Assembly (NCBI GenBank): GCA_047921395.1 | Contig: JBLRWH010000028.1 | Coordinates: 1 to 29,918, forward strand | Direction: 5' to 3' | Length of the DNA stretch: 29,918 nt | Origin: XN24 sp047921395 | Lineage (GTDB): Bacteria; Pseudomonadota; Gammaproteobacteria; Steroidobacterales; XN24 | In this document: positions 1 through 7,079 of the stretch, piece by piece | How positions within the stretch are numbered: position 1 is the stretch's first letter | Layout: each line of letters opens with the position of its first letter | Program-made: the position numbers and the translations under genes | The notes under the pieces: generated by a model | What the model was told of the DNA's origin: nothing | The model's input: only the letters and a program-made list of their open reading frames with translations | Databases searched by the model: none

Positions 1-177
1 CGCGCAGGATATTCAACATATATACGTTAGTGTATTTATGAAGATGAGTACTAAGCCGTAGGCATGCTGTTGTTAGGACTTCGCCCAGCAGCGGACCTCG
101 CGGCGACATCATCGTGGCGGCGAGGTCGGGACGTCACAGGCGCCAATCGTATCAACGTGGCAGCGGGTGCGGAACGT
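1..177. other. Non-coding left edge
   Basis: No gene is supported here. The first 60 bases are clearly richer in A and T than the rest of the window, so they may belong to an intergenic region or to the edge of a neighbouring gene. An 11-bp motif (ACGTCACAGGC) occurs at 131-141 and again at 174-184, where it leads into the hairpin at 178-227. I see no tRNA or transposon end that can be defended. Confidence 0.5.
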
Positions 178-227
178 CACAGGCCCGTTGAGCGAGCTTG
201 AAATTTTGCGAGCGAAACGGGCCTGTG
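178..227. repeat. Inverted repeat downstream of the ybbP-like gene
   Basis: The arms CACAGGCCCGTT (178-189) and AACGGGCCTGTG (216-227) are perfect 12-bp complements around a 26-nt loop. The loop has further partial symmetry around AAATTT. The repeat lies about 70 nt past the stop of the minus-strand permease gene. It could act as a terminator or 3' mRNA stabiliser, although no clean U-tract follows. It could also be a REP-like element. Confidence 0.6.
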
Positions 228-295
228 GCGGTCCGCGCTCGCGGTCCGGAGCACGTTGCAGGCGTCTGCGACGGCGCAGGCCCGCAGCCAGGCGG

Positions 296-2827
296 CTACT
301 CCTCCCGGAGGTCCTGCGCCACCGGCCGGCGGCTGGTGCGCCAGGCGGGATAGAGACCCGCCAGCAATGCGGCGGCGAGCGCCAGCGCCAGGCCCTGCCC
401 GAGCTCCCCGGCACTGATCTCGAAGCTCATCGTCCAGCCGAACGCGCGCCGGTTGATGACGAACACGAGCAGGCCGGCAAGGGCGATGCCGAGCGGCATG
501 GCGAACAGGCCCGCGGCGAAGCCGAGCAGGCCCGTCTGCGCCACGACCAGGGCGCGCAGCTGGCGCGGCAGCCAGCCGACGGCCCTGAGCACCGCCGTCT
601 CGCGGACGCGCTCGAGCTGCAGGGCCTGCAACGCCGACAGGATGCCGAGGAACGCCACCAGGCCCACCAGCACCTGCAGCACCCGTGTGATGGTGAAGGT
701 GCGATCGAACACCGCCAGCGACGCGGCGCGCAGCTCGGCATTGTTGGACAACCAGATGGAGCTGCCCGGGGGGAGCACGCTTTCGATCCCCCGGCGCGCG
801 GCGGTTGCGTCGGTGCCCGGCTCGAAGCTCACGCCCACCCCCTCGCTGCATTCGTCGCGCCAGAGCTCGCGATAGCGCTCGCGATGCAGGGCCACGACGC
901 CCCGGTCCGACGTGTAGTCGCGGAATATCCCTGCCACGGGAAACGTCCGCTCGCCGGAGGGCGTCGGCAGGGTCAGGGTGTCGCCCACCTGCGTGCCGCG
1001 GCGCATGGCCCAGGGCTCGGAGACCAGCACCGCCTCGCCGGCCGCGAAGCGGGTCCGCGCCGTTTCCGGGTCTCCGGCCAGCATGGCGGAACCCAACCCG
1101 GCATGGCCGGGATCCACGGCCCAGAGCCGCCATTCTTCGCCCCCGACCTGCAGCCGGCGCCGCTGCGAGTACGTCACCTCGGTGGCCCCGGGCAGGGCCC
1201 GCAGGTCCGCGGAAAGGTCGCCAATGCCACCCACGCCACGGCACCAGGTTTCGTCCACGGCGAGATAGAAATCGGCGATCAGCGTCTGGCGCAGCCAGTC
1301 GTCCACGCTGACGCGGAAGCTGCTGACCATCAGCCCGACGCCGATGACGGTCGCCACGGCCACCGTCAGGGCGGCGACCGCGACGCCCGTGCGGCTCAGC
1401 GAGGCGGTGGTGCCGCGGATCGCCATGCGCATCGGCACCGGCGCGCGCGCAGGGAGGAGCCGGTCGAACAACTTCATCAGCCCCGCCGTCGCCGGGGGCG
1501 TGGCGAATGCGCAGGCGAGGAACACGCCGAACAAGCCCGCGAAGGAAATCACCAGCGAGTTGCGGCCCGCCGCCAGCAGCAGCACGGCCAGCACCAGCGC
1601 GACGCCGCCCGCGGCCAGCAGCCACGGCAGGCGTCGCCGGGTGCGTCGCTCCATCGAGGCGCGCGACAGCACCGCGCGCGGCGGGATGCTGGCGGCCTCC
1701 AGGGCCGGGCCGAGCGCGGCCAGGAGGGTCACGCCGAGGCCGAGCGCCGCGGCCTTCGCGAACGGCCAGCCGCTGAGGGAGAGTGCGTCGACACGCAGGC
1801 GGAAATAGAGATCGTCGATGGTCTGGACCACCAGGCCGGTGAGCCCGGAGCCCAGCAGGGCGCCGAGCAACAGGCCGGTCAGCGTACCGGGGACGCCGAC
1901 GATGAGCGCCTCGGAAAGGATGGCGCGCACCAGGCCGCGCCGATCCACGCCGACGCTGCGCAGGATGCCGATGGTGCGCGTGCGGCGCACGACGAGGAAG
2001 TTCATGGTGCTGTAGATCAGGAATGCGCCCACCAGCAGCGCCAGCAGGGACAGGGCCGTGAGGTTGAGGCGAAACGCCCGGGTCATGCCGAAGGTGGCCT
2101 GGGAGCGCACGGACGACTCGACGATCTCCACGCCTTCGGGCAACAGGCTCGCGAGCGCGGCGGCGAGCTCGTCGGGGACGATCAGGTCGATGCGGCTCAG
2201 CGTGCCGACCCGGCCGAGCAGTTCCTGCGCGGTCGCGATATCCGCGAACACATAGCCCGAGGACGCCGCCGCGCGCTCTTTGTCCGGCTCGATGCGCCCC
2301 GCGACGCGCAGCTCGACGACGCCCTCGGCGGTGATGGCCTCGATGCGCTCGCCGCGGGCGACCCCGAGTTCGTCGGCCAACGGCCCCGGCAGGGCGACGG
2401 CGCCGGGGGTCGTCAGCAGGCCGAGCAGGTCGAGCTCGCCGCGGAAAGCGGTCAGCTCGTCGCGGAACGGCGCCTCGACGAATGGGTCGAGGCCGAGCAG
2501 GACGACCCGGCGCCCGCCCGGGAACGTGATGGCGCCCTCCACGCTCGGCGCCGCCGCGGCGCCGGGCTCGCCGTGCCGGCGCAGCGCCGCGCGCAACTCG
2601 ACGTAGAGCGCCTCTTCGAGCCGTCCGGAACGTGGCAGGACCTGGTGTGTGGCCCGGCCCATGACCATTTCCGTGGAAGCGTCGAAGGCGCGCCGGGCGC
2701 TCGCGCCGGCGAGGTCGACGCCCAGCACCACGGCCACGCCGAGGGCCACGCCGGCAACCGCCAGGACGTACTGCCAGGGGTGCCGGGCAAAGAATCTCCG
2801 CCCGGAGCGCGACAGCAGGCGGCTCAC
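296..2827 (-). CDS. YbbP-like ABC transporter permease (FtsX/MacB family)
   Basis: An 843-residue inner-membrane protein. Residues about 17-40 form a transmembrane segment, followed by a large periplasmic MacB-PCD-like region. A first FtsX-type membrane block follows (about 250-430), then a second periplasmic domain and a final block of three helices (about 690-830). This duplicated FtsX layout and the length match E. coli YbbP (about 800 residues). YbbP works with the ATPase YbbA in a mechanotransmission-type ABC complex thought to move hydrophobic molecules out of the membrane. The GTG start at 2827 overlaps the stop of the upstream ATPase gene by 4 nt (GTGA), so the two are translationally coupled. 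Substrate is unknown. A LolCE-like or other MacB-like role is the alternative. Long open frames on both strands here are high-GC shadows. Confidence 0.88.
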   Translation of the reverse strand: MSRLLSRSGRRFFARHPWQYVLAVAGVALGVAVVLGVDLAGASARRAFDASTEMVMGRATHQVLPRSGRLEEALYVELRAALRRHGEPGAAAAPSVEGAITFPGGRRVVLLGLDPFVEAPFRDELTAFRGELDLLGLLTTPGAVALPGPLADELGVARGERIEAITAEGVVELRVAGRIEPDKERAAASSGYVFADIATAQELLGRVGTLSRIDLIVPDELAAALASLLPEGVEIVESSVRSQATFGMTRAFRLNLTALSLLALLVGAFLIYSTMNFLVVRRTRTIGILRSVGVDRRGLVRAILSEALIVGVPGTLTGLLLGALLGSGLTGLVVQTIDDLYFRLRVDALSLSGWPFAKAAALGLGVTLLAALGPALEAASIPPRAVLSRASMERRTRRRLPWLLAAGGVALVLAVLLLAAGRNSLVISFAGLFGVFLACAFATPPATAGLMKLFDRLLPARAPVPMRMAIRGTTASLSRTGVAVAALTVAVATVIGVGLMVSSFRVSVDDWLRQTLIADFYLAVDETWCRGVGGIGDLSADLRALPGATEVTYSQRRRLQVGGEEWRLWAVDPGHAGLGSAMLAGDPETARTRFAAGEAVLVSEPWAMRRGTQVGDTLTLPTPSGERTFPVAGIFRDYTSDRGVVALHRERYRELWRDECSEGVGVSFEPGTDATAARRGIESVLPPGSSIWLSNNAELRAASLAVFDRTFTITRVLQVLVGLVAFLGILSALQALQLERVRETAVLRAVGWLPRQLRALVVAQTGLLGFAAGLFAMPLGIALAGLLVFVINRRAFGWTMSFEISAGELGQGLALALAAALLAGLYPAWRTSRRPVAQDLREE

Positions 2828-3522
2828 GGCGTCGAGATCTCCAGCCGCCCCTCGTGGATCGTGAACACGCGATCGGCGACACCGACGACCTCGGGGCTGT
2901 GGGTGGCCATCACGAGGGTCGTCCCCTCGCGGCGGCAGAGGTCGTCGAGCAGGCCCAGCACCTGGCGCGCGGTCTCGAGGTCCAGGTTGCCGGTCGGCTC
3001 GTCGGCGATGACGAGCCCAGGGCGATGAATGAGGGCGCGCGCGAGCGCGATGCGCTGCTGCTCGCCGCCGGACATTTCCTCCGGAAACGAGTCGCCGCGA
3101 TCCGGCAGGCCCACGGTCTCGAGCCAGCGCTGCGCCCGTTCGAGGGCCTCGGCGCGGTCCACCCCGAGCAGGTCGAGCGGCAACAGGAGGTTCTCGAGCG
3201 CGGTGAGCGTCGGCACGAGGTTGAAGAACTGGAACACGAAGCCGATGCCCCGCCGGCGCAGTCGCGCGAGGGCATCCTCGGTCAGCGTCGACATCGCCTC
3301 GCCGTCGATCCGCACTTCGCCGCGGCTCGGCCGGTCCAGGCCGCCGATGATATTGAGCAGCGTGCTCTTGCCCGAACCGGAGCGGCCGACGAGCACGATC
3401 AGCTCGCCACGCGCGATCTTGGCCGTGACGCCGTCCAGCACCTTGTGCGGCCGGCCGTGCTCGTCGTAGTCCTTGCAGACGCCGTCGAGCTCAATGTGAG
3501 TGGGACGATCCTGCGTGGGCAT
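2824..3522 (-). CDS. YbbA/LolD-like ABC transporter ATPase
   Basis: A 232-residue ATP-binding subunit for the permease encoded immediately downstream. Walker A is GRSGSGKST (residues 46-54), the signature is SGGEQ (151-155), Walker B is VIADEP (171-176), and a D-loop-like GNLD and a switch histidine in MATHS follow. The Q-loop region FVFQFFNLVPTLTALEN is typical of the MacB/LolD/YbbA branch. The ATG start at 3522 follows an AAGGAAG ribosome site. The gene lies 57 nt after pspC on the same strand, so it might be read from the psp promoter, but a hairpin sits in the gap. Assignment to YbbA rather than LolD rests on the 843-residue partner. Confidence 0.9.
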   Translation of the reverse strand: MPTQDRPTHIELDGVCKDYDEHGRPHKVLDGVTAKIARGELIVLVGRSGSGKSTLLNIIGGLDRPSRGEVRIDGEAMSTLTEDALARLRRRGIGFVFQFFNLVPTLTALENLLLPLDLLGVDRAEALERAQRWLETVGLPDRGDSFPEEMSGGEQQRIALARALIHRPGLVIADEPTGNLDLETARQVLGLLDDLCRREGTTLVMATHSPEVVGVADRVFTIHEGRLEISTP

Positions 3523-3543
3523 GGCCAGCTTCCTTGCGGGGGA

Positions 3544-3577
3544 CCCCGGGAAGCTCAGGATATCAGGCTGCCCGGGG
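3544..3577. repeat. Stem-loop between pspC and the ABC ATPase gene
   Basis: CCCCGGG (3544-3550) and CCCGGGG (3571-3577) form a perfect 7-bp stem. After one mismatch, AGC/GCT adds three pairs. The 12-nt loop contains GATATC. No U-tract follows on the minus strand, so it could attenuate or mark a processing point between psp and ybbA rather than fully terminate. Confidence 0.5.
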
Positions 3578-3579
3578 AA

Positions 3580-3969
3580 TCAGGCACCCCGCTCCAGGTC
3601 CCTGAACTCGCGGTCGAGCGTGAAGTTGCGCGAGGTCACGTAACGTTCCATGCGCTGCAGCTTGGCGTCGGCGGAGCGGAAACGATGGCGCACCTCGGAC
3701 AGGGTGTCGGCCGGCGAGACGCGCACGCCGCGCCAGAAGTCCTGGTCGTCCTCGTTACGGTACAAGCGGCCCGGCTTGGTCGGCAGCAGGAACCACAGCG
3801 CAAGGTACACCAGGAACAGGGTGGGGAAAAACAGCATCGCGACGACCGTCAGCACGCGCGTCAGCGCGAGGTCGAAGCCGAAGTACTCGGCGAGACCCGC
3901 GCAGACGCCACCGAACTTGCCGGCGACGGGGTCGCGATAGAACCGCGTCGGACTGGGATCGCGCCTCAT
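3580..3969 (-). CDS. pspC: Phage-shock protein C (PspC)
   Basis: A 129-residue inner-membrane protein of the Psp envelope-stress system. In enterics PspC and PspB sense membrane damage and draw PspA away from PspF. The PspC domain (about residues 7-70) contains GVCAGLAEYFG and one long hydrophobic segment. The tail holds MERYVTSRNFTLDREF, close to the C-terminal PspA-contacting end of E. coli PspC (MERYVTSDTFTL). This gene is therefore the true PspC rather than its shorter neighbour. The ATG at 3969 was chosen because it overlaps the preceding stop (ATGA, 3966-3969). An earlier ATG would add 11 residues inside that gene. It is the last clear gene of the psp cluster. Confidence 0.92.
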   Translation of the reverse strand: MRRDPSPTRFYRDPVAGKFGGVCAGLAEYFGFDLALTRVLTVVAMLFFPTLFLVYLALWFLLPTKPGRLYRNEDDQDFWRGVRVSPADTLSEVRHRFRSADAKLQRMERYVTSRNFTLDREFRDLERGA

Positions 3970-4244
3970 GCCCGCATCCTCCCCGAGCGCCCCCGGCCCC
4001 ACAGCTCGCGCTCATCGCGCCCGCCGTAATAGGTCAGCGGCTTGCCCGGCAGCAACAGCCCCGCCGCCACGTAGAGGAGCAGCGTCGGGATCGTGAACAG
4101 CAGCAGCGCCACCACCGTGATGATCCGCAGCGGCACGAGGCGGAAGCCGAACTGGTCGGACAGCCCCGCGCAGACGCCCAGGATCATCCCGTTGGCCGGG
4201 TCGCGATAGAACACCGCGTTGGCGGGCGCATGACGGCGGCTCAT
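3966..4244 (-). CDS. Short PspC-domain protein
   Basis: A 92-residue second PspC-domain protein between pspB and pspC. It shares the pattern FYRDPxxGxxxGVCAGL with the downstream PspC and has a single membrane helix (about residues 28-60). It ends in a short basic tail and lacks the MERYVTS segment that PspC uses to contact PspA. The ATG at 4244 overlaps the pspB stop by ATGA and has a GGAGGAG site just upstream. Its own end overlaps the pspC start in the same way, so pspB, this gene and pspC form a coupled block. It looks like a tandem duplicate that lost, or never had, the regulatory tail. It may be a structural partner of PspC or a modulator of sensing. The function is inferred only. Confidence 0.85.
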   Translation of the reverse strand: MSRRHAPANAVFYRDPANGMILGVCAGLSDQFGFRLVPLRIITVVALLLFTIPTLLLYVAAGLLLPGKPLTYYGGRDERELWGRGRSGRMRA

Positions 4245-4468
4245 GTCTTCCTCCTCCAGTCGGGCACCTGGTCGTCCAGGATCGTCTCCAGCGCATTGAT
4301 GCGGCTTTCCATCTTCTGCGCGTCCTGCCACAGCTCCTCCAGCATGCGCTGCTCGTCACCCGACAGCGTGCGCGAGGATTTCCACTTCGTCACGTAATGC
4401 AGGATGACCACCAGCGGCAGCACGACCGCTGCAAGGATGATCAGGAACACGCCCATGAACTCTTCCAT
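4241..4468 (-). CDS. pspB: Phage-shock protein B (PspB)
   Basis: A 75-residue protein, the usual PspB length. It has one N-terminal membrane helix (about residues 5-25), then a cytoplasmic amphipathic or coiled-coil region with LSGDEQRMLEELWQDA and MESRINALETILD, both PspB hallmarks. In the Psp pathway it works with PspC at the inner membrane to relay stress to PspA. The gene starts 23 nt after the pspA stop and ends within the start of the short PspC-domain gene. Confidence 0.93.
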   Translation of the reverse strand: MEEFMGVFLIILAAVVLPLVVILHYVTKWKSSRTLSGDEQRMLEELWQDAQKMESRINALETILDDQVPDWRRKT

Positions 4469-4491
4469 CGTCAGATTCCTTCAATCCGGGT

Positions 4492-5169
4492 TCAGGCCTT
4501 GTCCTGGGACTCGCCGCCGACGCGACGCTTCAGCGCCGCCAGCTCGGCCTCGACCGATTCGTCGGCCTCGAGGGTGGCGAACTCGCGGCCGAGATCCTTG
4601 CGCTGGCCCAGGTCGTAGGACTCGACGCGGCCCTCGACATCCTCGAGCTTACGCTCGAACTGCTCGAACCTCACCAGCGCATCGTCGATCTTCGTCTCGT
4701 GGATCTGGCGGCGCATTTCCAGCCGGTGCCCGGCGGTGCGGTGGCGCATGACCATGGCTTTCTGGCGCGACTTGGCGTCGGCCAGCTTCTCCTGCAGGCG
4801 ACCCATGTCGTCGTTCAGCTGGGCCAGCGCATGCTCCACCTGCGCGCCCTGCTCCTCGAGCGAGGCGACGCGTTGTTCGGCATGCGACTTCTCCGCTAAT
4901 GCGGCGCGGGCCAGGTCGTCCCGGTCCTTGCGCACGGCCAGCTCGGCCTTGCGCGCCCAGTCGTCGGTCTCGCGACGCGCCTCGGCGAGGCGACGGTCGA
5001 GCTGCTTGCGGTCGGCGATCGCGCGCGCCGCAGCCGAGCGCACTTCGACGAGCGTGTCCTCCATCTCCTGGATGATCAGCCGGACCATCTTTTCAGGATC
5101 CTCGGCCTTCTCCAGCAGGGCGTTGATGTTCGAATTCACGATGTCAGAAAAGCGGGAAAATATGCCCAT
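4492..5169 (-). CDS. pspA: Phage-shock protein A (PspA/IM30 family)
   Basis: A 225-residue, almost entirely helical protein (E. coli PspA has 222). It begins MGIFSRFSDIVNSNINALLE, the amphipathic membrane-binding helix, followed by DPEKMVRLIIQEMEDTL and long charged coiled coils. PspA has two jobs: it inhibits the activator PspF when unstressed, and it assembles on damaged inner membrane as an ESCRT-III-like scaffold. An upstream start would add 16 residues, but that stretch contains the sigma-54 promoter. The ATG at 5169, with GGAGGAACC just before it, is therefore the true start. It is the first gene of the psp operon. Confidence 0.96.
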   Translation of the reverse strand: MGIFSRFSDIVNSNINALLEKAEDPEKMVRLIIQEMEDTLVEVRSAAARAIADRKQLDRRLAEARRETDDWARKAELAVRKDRDDLARAALAEKSHAEQRVASLEEQGAQVEHALAQLNDDMGRLQEKLADAKSRQKAMVMRHRTAGHRLEMRRQIHETKIDDALVRFEQFERKLEDVEGRVESYDLGQRKDLGREFATLEADESVEAELAALKRRVGGESQDKA

Positions 5170-5200
5170 GACGGTTCCTCCGGTGTACTGACCAATTAAC

Positions 5201-5216
5201 TGCAGGAACCATGCCA
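5201..5216 (-). promoter_or_regulatory. Sigma-54 promoter of the psp operon
   Basis: The minus strand reads TGGCATG-GTTC-CTGCA. It keeps the invariant GG and GC dinucleotides at the right distance compared with the consensus TGGCACG-N4-TTGCA. The predicted transcription start is near 5190, about 20 nt before the pspA ATG. Presence of a sigma-54 activator gene next door makes a chance match unlikely. Confidence 0.88.
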
Positions 5217-5231
5217 AGATCAGATGGGCTG

Positions 5232-5244
5232 CAAGGCCCTGATT
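5232..5244 (-). promoter_or_regulatory. IHF-like site between the pspA promoter and upstream activator region
   Basis: The minus strand reads AATCAGGGCCTTG, which fits the IHF pattern WATCARNNNNTTR at every fixed position. It lies about 42-54 nt upstream of the predicted pspA start, where IHF bends DNA in the enteric psp promoter. The match is degenerate enough that it needs a binding test. Confidence 0.6.
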
Positions 5245-5277
5245 GGATTCAGAAAACTCAACCTTGCTGGATGAATT

Positions 5278-5323
5278 AGGCGGTTTGCGCCTGATTTATC
5301 TGGTTCGTGCCACCAATTATTGG
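5278..5323. promoter_or_regulatory. Candidate PspF upstream activating sequences
   Basis: Two inverted repeats lie about 88-133 nt upstream of the predicted pspA start. They are AGGCG-N5-CGCCT (5278-5292) and CCAAT-T-ATTGG (5313-5323). The position matches the upstream activating sequences of E. coli psp. The second lies just before pspF and could also mediate autorepression. I infer the role from position. Confidence 0.45.
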
Positions 5324-5335
5324 CAGAATTCACCA

Positions 5336-6388
5336 ATGGAGCGCGACACCGAAACCACCATGCTGGGCGCATCGCCTGCTTTCGGGACCATGCTGGAGCA
5401 GGTATCGCGCCTCGCGCCCCTCGACAGGCCGGCGCTGATCATCGGCGAACGCGGCACCGGCAAGGAGCTGGTGGCGGCGCGGCTGCACTACTTGTCGCCC
5501 CGCTGGGAGCAACCGCTGGTCAAGCTCAATTGCGCCGCGTTGACCGAGAGCCTGCTCGAGTCCGAGCTATTCGGTCACGAGGCCGGCGCCTTCACGGGCG
5601 CCACGAAGCGCCACGTCGGGCGCTTCGAGCGGGCTGACGGGGGCAGCCTGTTCCTCGACGAGCTGGGCACCCTGCCGCCGCGCATGCAGGAAAAGATCCT
5701 GCGCGTCATCGAGTATGGCGAGTTCGAGCGTGTCGGCGGCAGCCAGACGCTCAGGGTGAACGTGCGCATCGTCGGTGCGACCAACGAGAACCTGCCAGCG
5801 CTGGCGCGCGAGGGCCGCTTCCGTGCCGACCTGCTCGACCGGCTCGCCTTCGACGTGGTCCACGTGCCGCCGCTGCGTGCACGGCCCGAGGACATCCTCG
5901 AACTGGCGCAGCACTTCGCCATCGCATTCACCGCGGAACTCAAGCGCCCGTATTTCCCGGGGTTCGGCGAGCGCGCCCTGGACGCGCTGCTGGCGTGGCC
6001 CTGGCCCGGCAACGTGCGCGAACTCAAGAATGCCGTCGAGCGCTCGATCTATCGCGCGCCGGAGCCGGACCAGGTGGTGGACGAGATCCACTTCGATCCC
6101 TTCGCACACGCGCACCCGGCCGTGCCGGAGGGTGCAGTGGCCGCTCCCGGGCCGGAGGCCGGAGAACCGCACACGGCCCCCGGCATCAGCCCGCTCCCCG
6201 TGGACTTTCGGCAGGTCGTCGACGGCTTCGAGACGCGCCTGCTGACACGCGCACTCGCGGCGGCGGACGGCAACCGCCGGATCGCCGCGGACTCCCTGGG
6301 GCTGAGTTATGACCAGCTGCGCGGGCTGCTGCGCAAGCACGCTATCGGCGGGCAGGGGCGCCCCGGCCGGCCCGCCGGCCCCGCCTGA
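5336..6388 (+). CDS. pspF: PspF, sigma-54-dependent activator of the psp operon
   Basis: A 350-residue AAA+ enhancer-binding protein without a receiver domain, as in E. coli PspF. Walker A is GERGTGKE (37-44), the sigma-54 contact loop is GAFTGA (84-89), Walker B is SLFLDE (104-109), and FRADLLDRL follows (162-170). Trp57 in HYLSPRW corresponds to the tryptophan that contacts PspA in E. coli. A C-terminal helix-turn-helix (about 313-335) binds the upstream sites. The ATG at 5336 gives an N-terminus that aligns with E. coli (LEQVSRLAPLD). A TTG at 5243 would extend it by 31 residues across the regulatory region and is rejected. A ribosome site is not obvious, which may keep PspF scarce. Residues about 260-290 form a Pro/Ala-rich linker. 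Confidence 0.95.
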   Translation: MERDTETTMLGASPAFGTMLEQVSRLAPLDRPALIIGERGTGKELVAARLHYLSPRWEQPLVKLNCAALTESLLESELFGHEAGAFTGATKRHVGRFERADGGSLFLDELGTLPPRMQEKILRVIEYGEFERVGGSQTLRVNVRIVGATNENLPALAREGRFRADLLDRLAFDVVHVPPLRARPEDILELAQHFAIAFTAELKRPYFPGFGERALDALLAWPWPGNVRELKNAVERSIYRAPEPDQVVDEIHFDPFAHAHPAVPEGAVAAPGPEAGEPHTAPGISPLPVDFRQVVDGFETRLLTRALAAADGNRRIAADSLGLSYDQLRGLLRKHAIGGQGRPGRPAGPA

Positions 6389-6413
6389 GAACCGGTTATC
6401 TCCGTCACCGCGA

Positions 6414-7079
6414 TCAGGGCATGTCCCTAAGCCGGCTGACCGCTTCACCGTAGGTGCGCTCCAGGACGGCCATGCCGCCCACGCTGACGCCGAGATCCTT
6501 CAGCAGCCCGTCCTTCAGGCCGTAGACCCAGCCGTGCACCTCGAGCGCCTGGCCGCGTTCCCACGCCTCCTGCACGACCGTGGTGCGACAGACGTTCACC
6601 ACCTGCTCGATCACATTGAGCTCGCAGAGCCGGTTGACCGCATCTTCGTCGCTGCCGCTCGACAGGCAGTCCCGGTGCCGCGCATGCACGTCCTGCACGT
6701 GACGCAGCCAGTTGTCACTCAGGCCGAGCCGGTCGCCGCGTAATGCCGCCCGCACGCCGCTGCAGCCGAAGTGCCCGCAGACGATGATGTGCTCCACCTT
6801 GAGCACATCCACCGCGAACTGGATGACCGACAGGCAGTTCAGGTCGGTGTGCACCACCAGGTTGGCGATGTTGCGATGGACGAACAGTTCACCCGGCAAC
6901 AGGTCGACGATCTCGTTCGCGGGCACGCGGCTGTCCGCGCAGCCGATCCACAGGTAGCGCGGCGACTGCTGGGCCGAGAGCTTCAGAAAGAACTCGGGAT
7001 CCCGTTCGCGGATGCGGGCGGCCCAGGCGCGATTGCTGGTGAACAGTGCCCGGATCGCGTCGCACCGCTCGTCGCTCAC
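6414..7079 (-). CDS. can: Beta-class carbonic anhydrase
   Basis: A 221-residue cytoplasmic enzyme that interconverts CO2 and bicarbonate, which supplies carboxylases. The zinc ligands are visible as Cys47, His103 and Cys106 (CADSR at 47-51, CGHFGC at 101-106), with the Asp49-Arg51 dyad. The motifs HRNIAN and LEVHGWVYGLKDG are typical of the E. coli Can branch. The start is GTG at 7079. It shares GTGA with the stop of the membrane-protein gene upstream (7076-7079), so it is probably translated by re-initiation. The gene converges on pspF with a 25-nt gap. No unusual residues are seen. Confidence 0.95.
   Translation of the reverse strand: MSDERCDAIRALFTSNRAWAARIRERDPEFFLKLSAQQSPRYLWIGCADSRVPANEIVDLLPGELFVHRNIANLVVHTDLNCLSVIQFAVDVLKVEHIIVCGHFGCSGVRAALRGDRLGLSDNWLRHVQDVHARHRDCLSSGSDEDAVNRLCELNVIEQVVNVCRTTVVQEAWERGQALEVHGWVYGLKDGLLKDLGVSVGGMAVLERTYGEAVSRLRDMP

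Noticed and set aside
1..120. Integron attC or mobile-element boundary at the AT-rich left edge
   Set aside because: GTTAGGA resembles part of an attC core, but no paired RYYYAAC/GTTRRRY arms or integrase are seen.
167..3028. Open frame of 953 codons on the plus strand and one of 901 codons on the minus strand
   Set aside because: They lie over the YbbP- and YbbA-like genes in other frames. They are rich in R, G, A, H and Q, show no domain, and are typical high-GC shadows.
2854..4029. Plus-strand frame of 391 codons opposite the ABC ATPase and pspC genes
   Set aside because: A shadow of well-supported minus-strand genes with low-complexity composition.
5243..5335. N-terminal extension of PspF from TTG 5243
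   Set aside because: It would translate the IHF/UAS region, and E. coli PspF aligns with the ATG at 5336.
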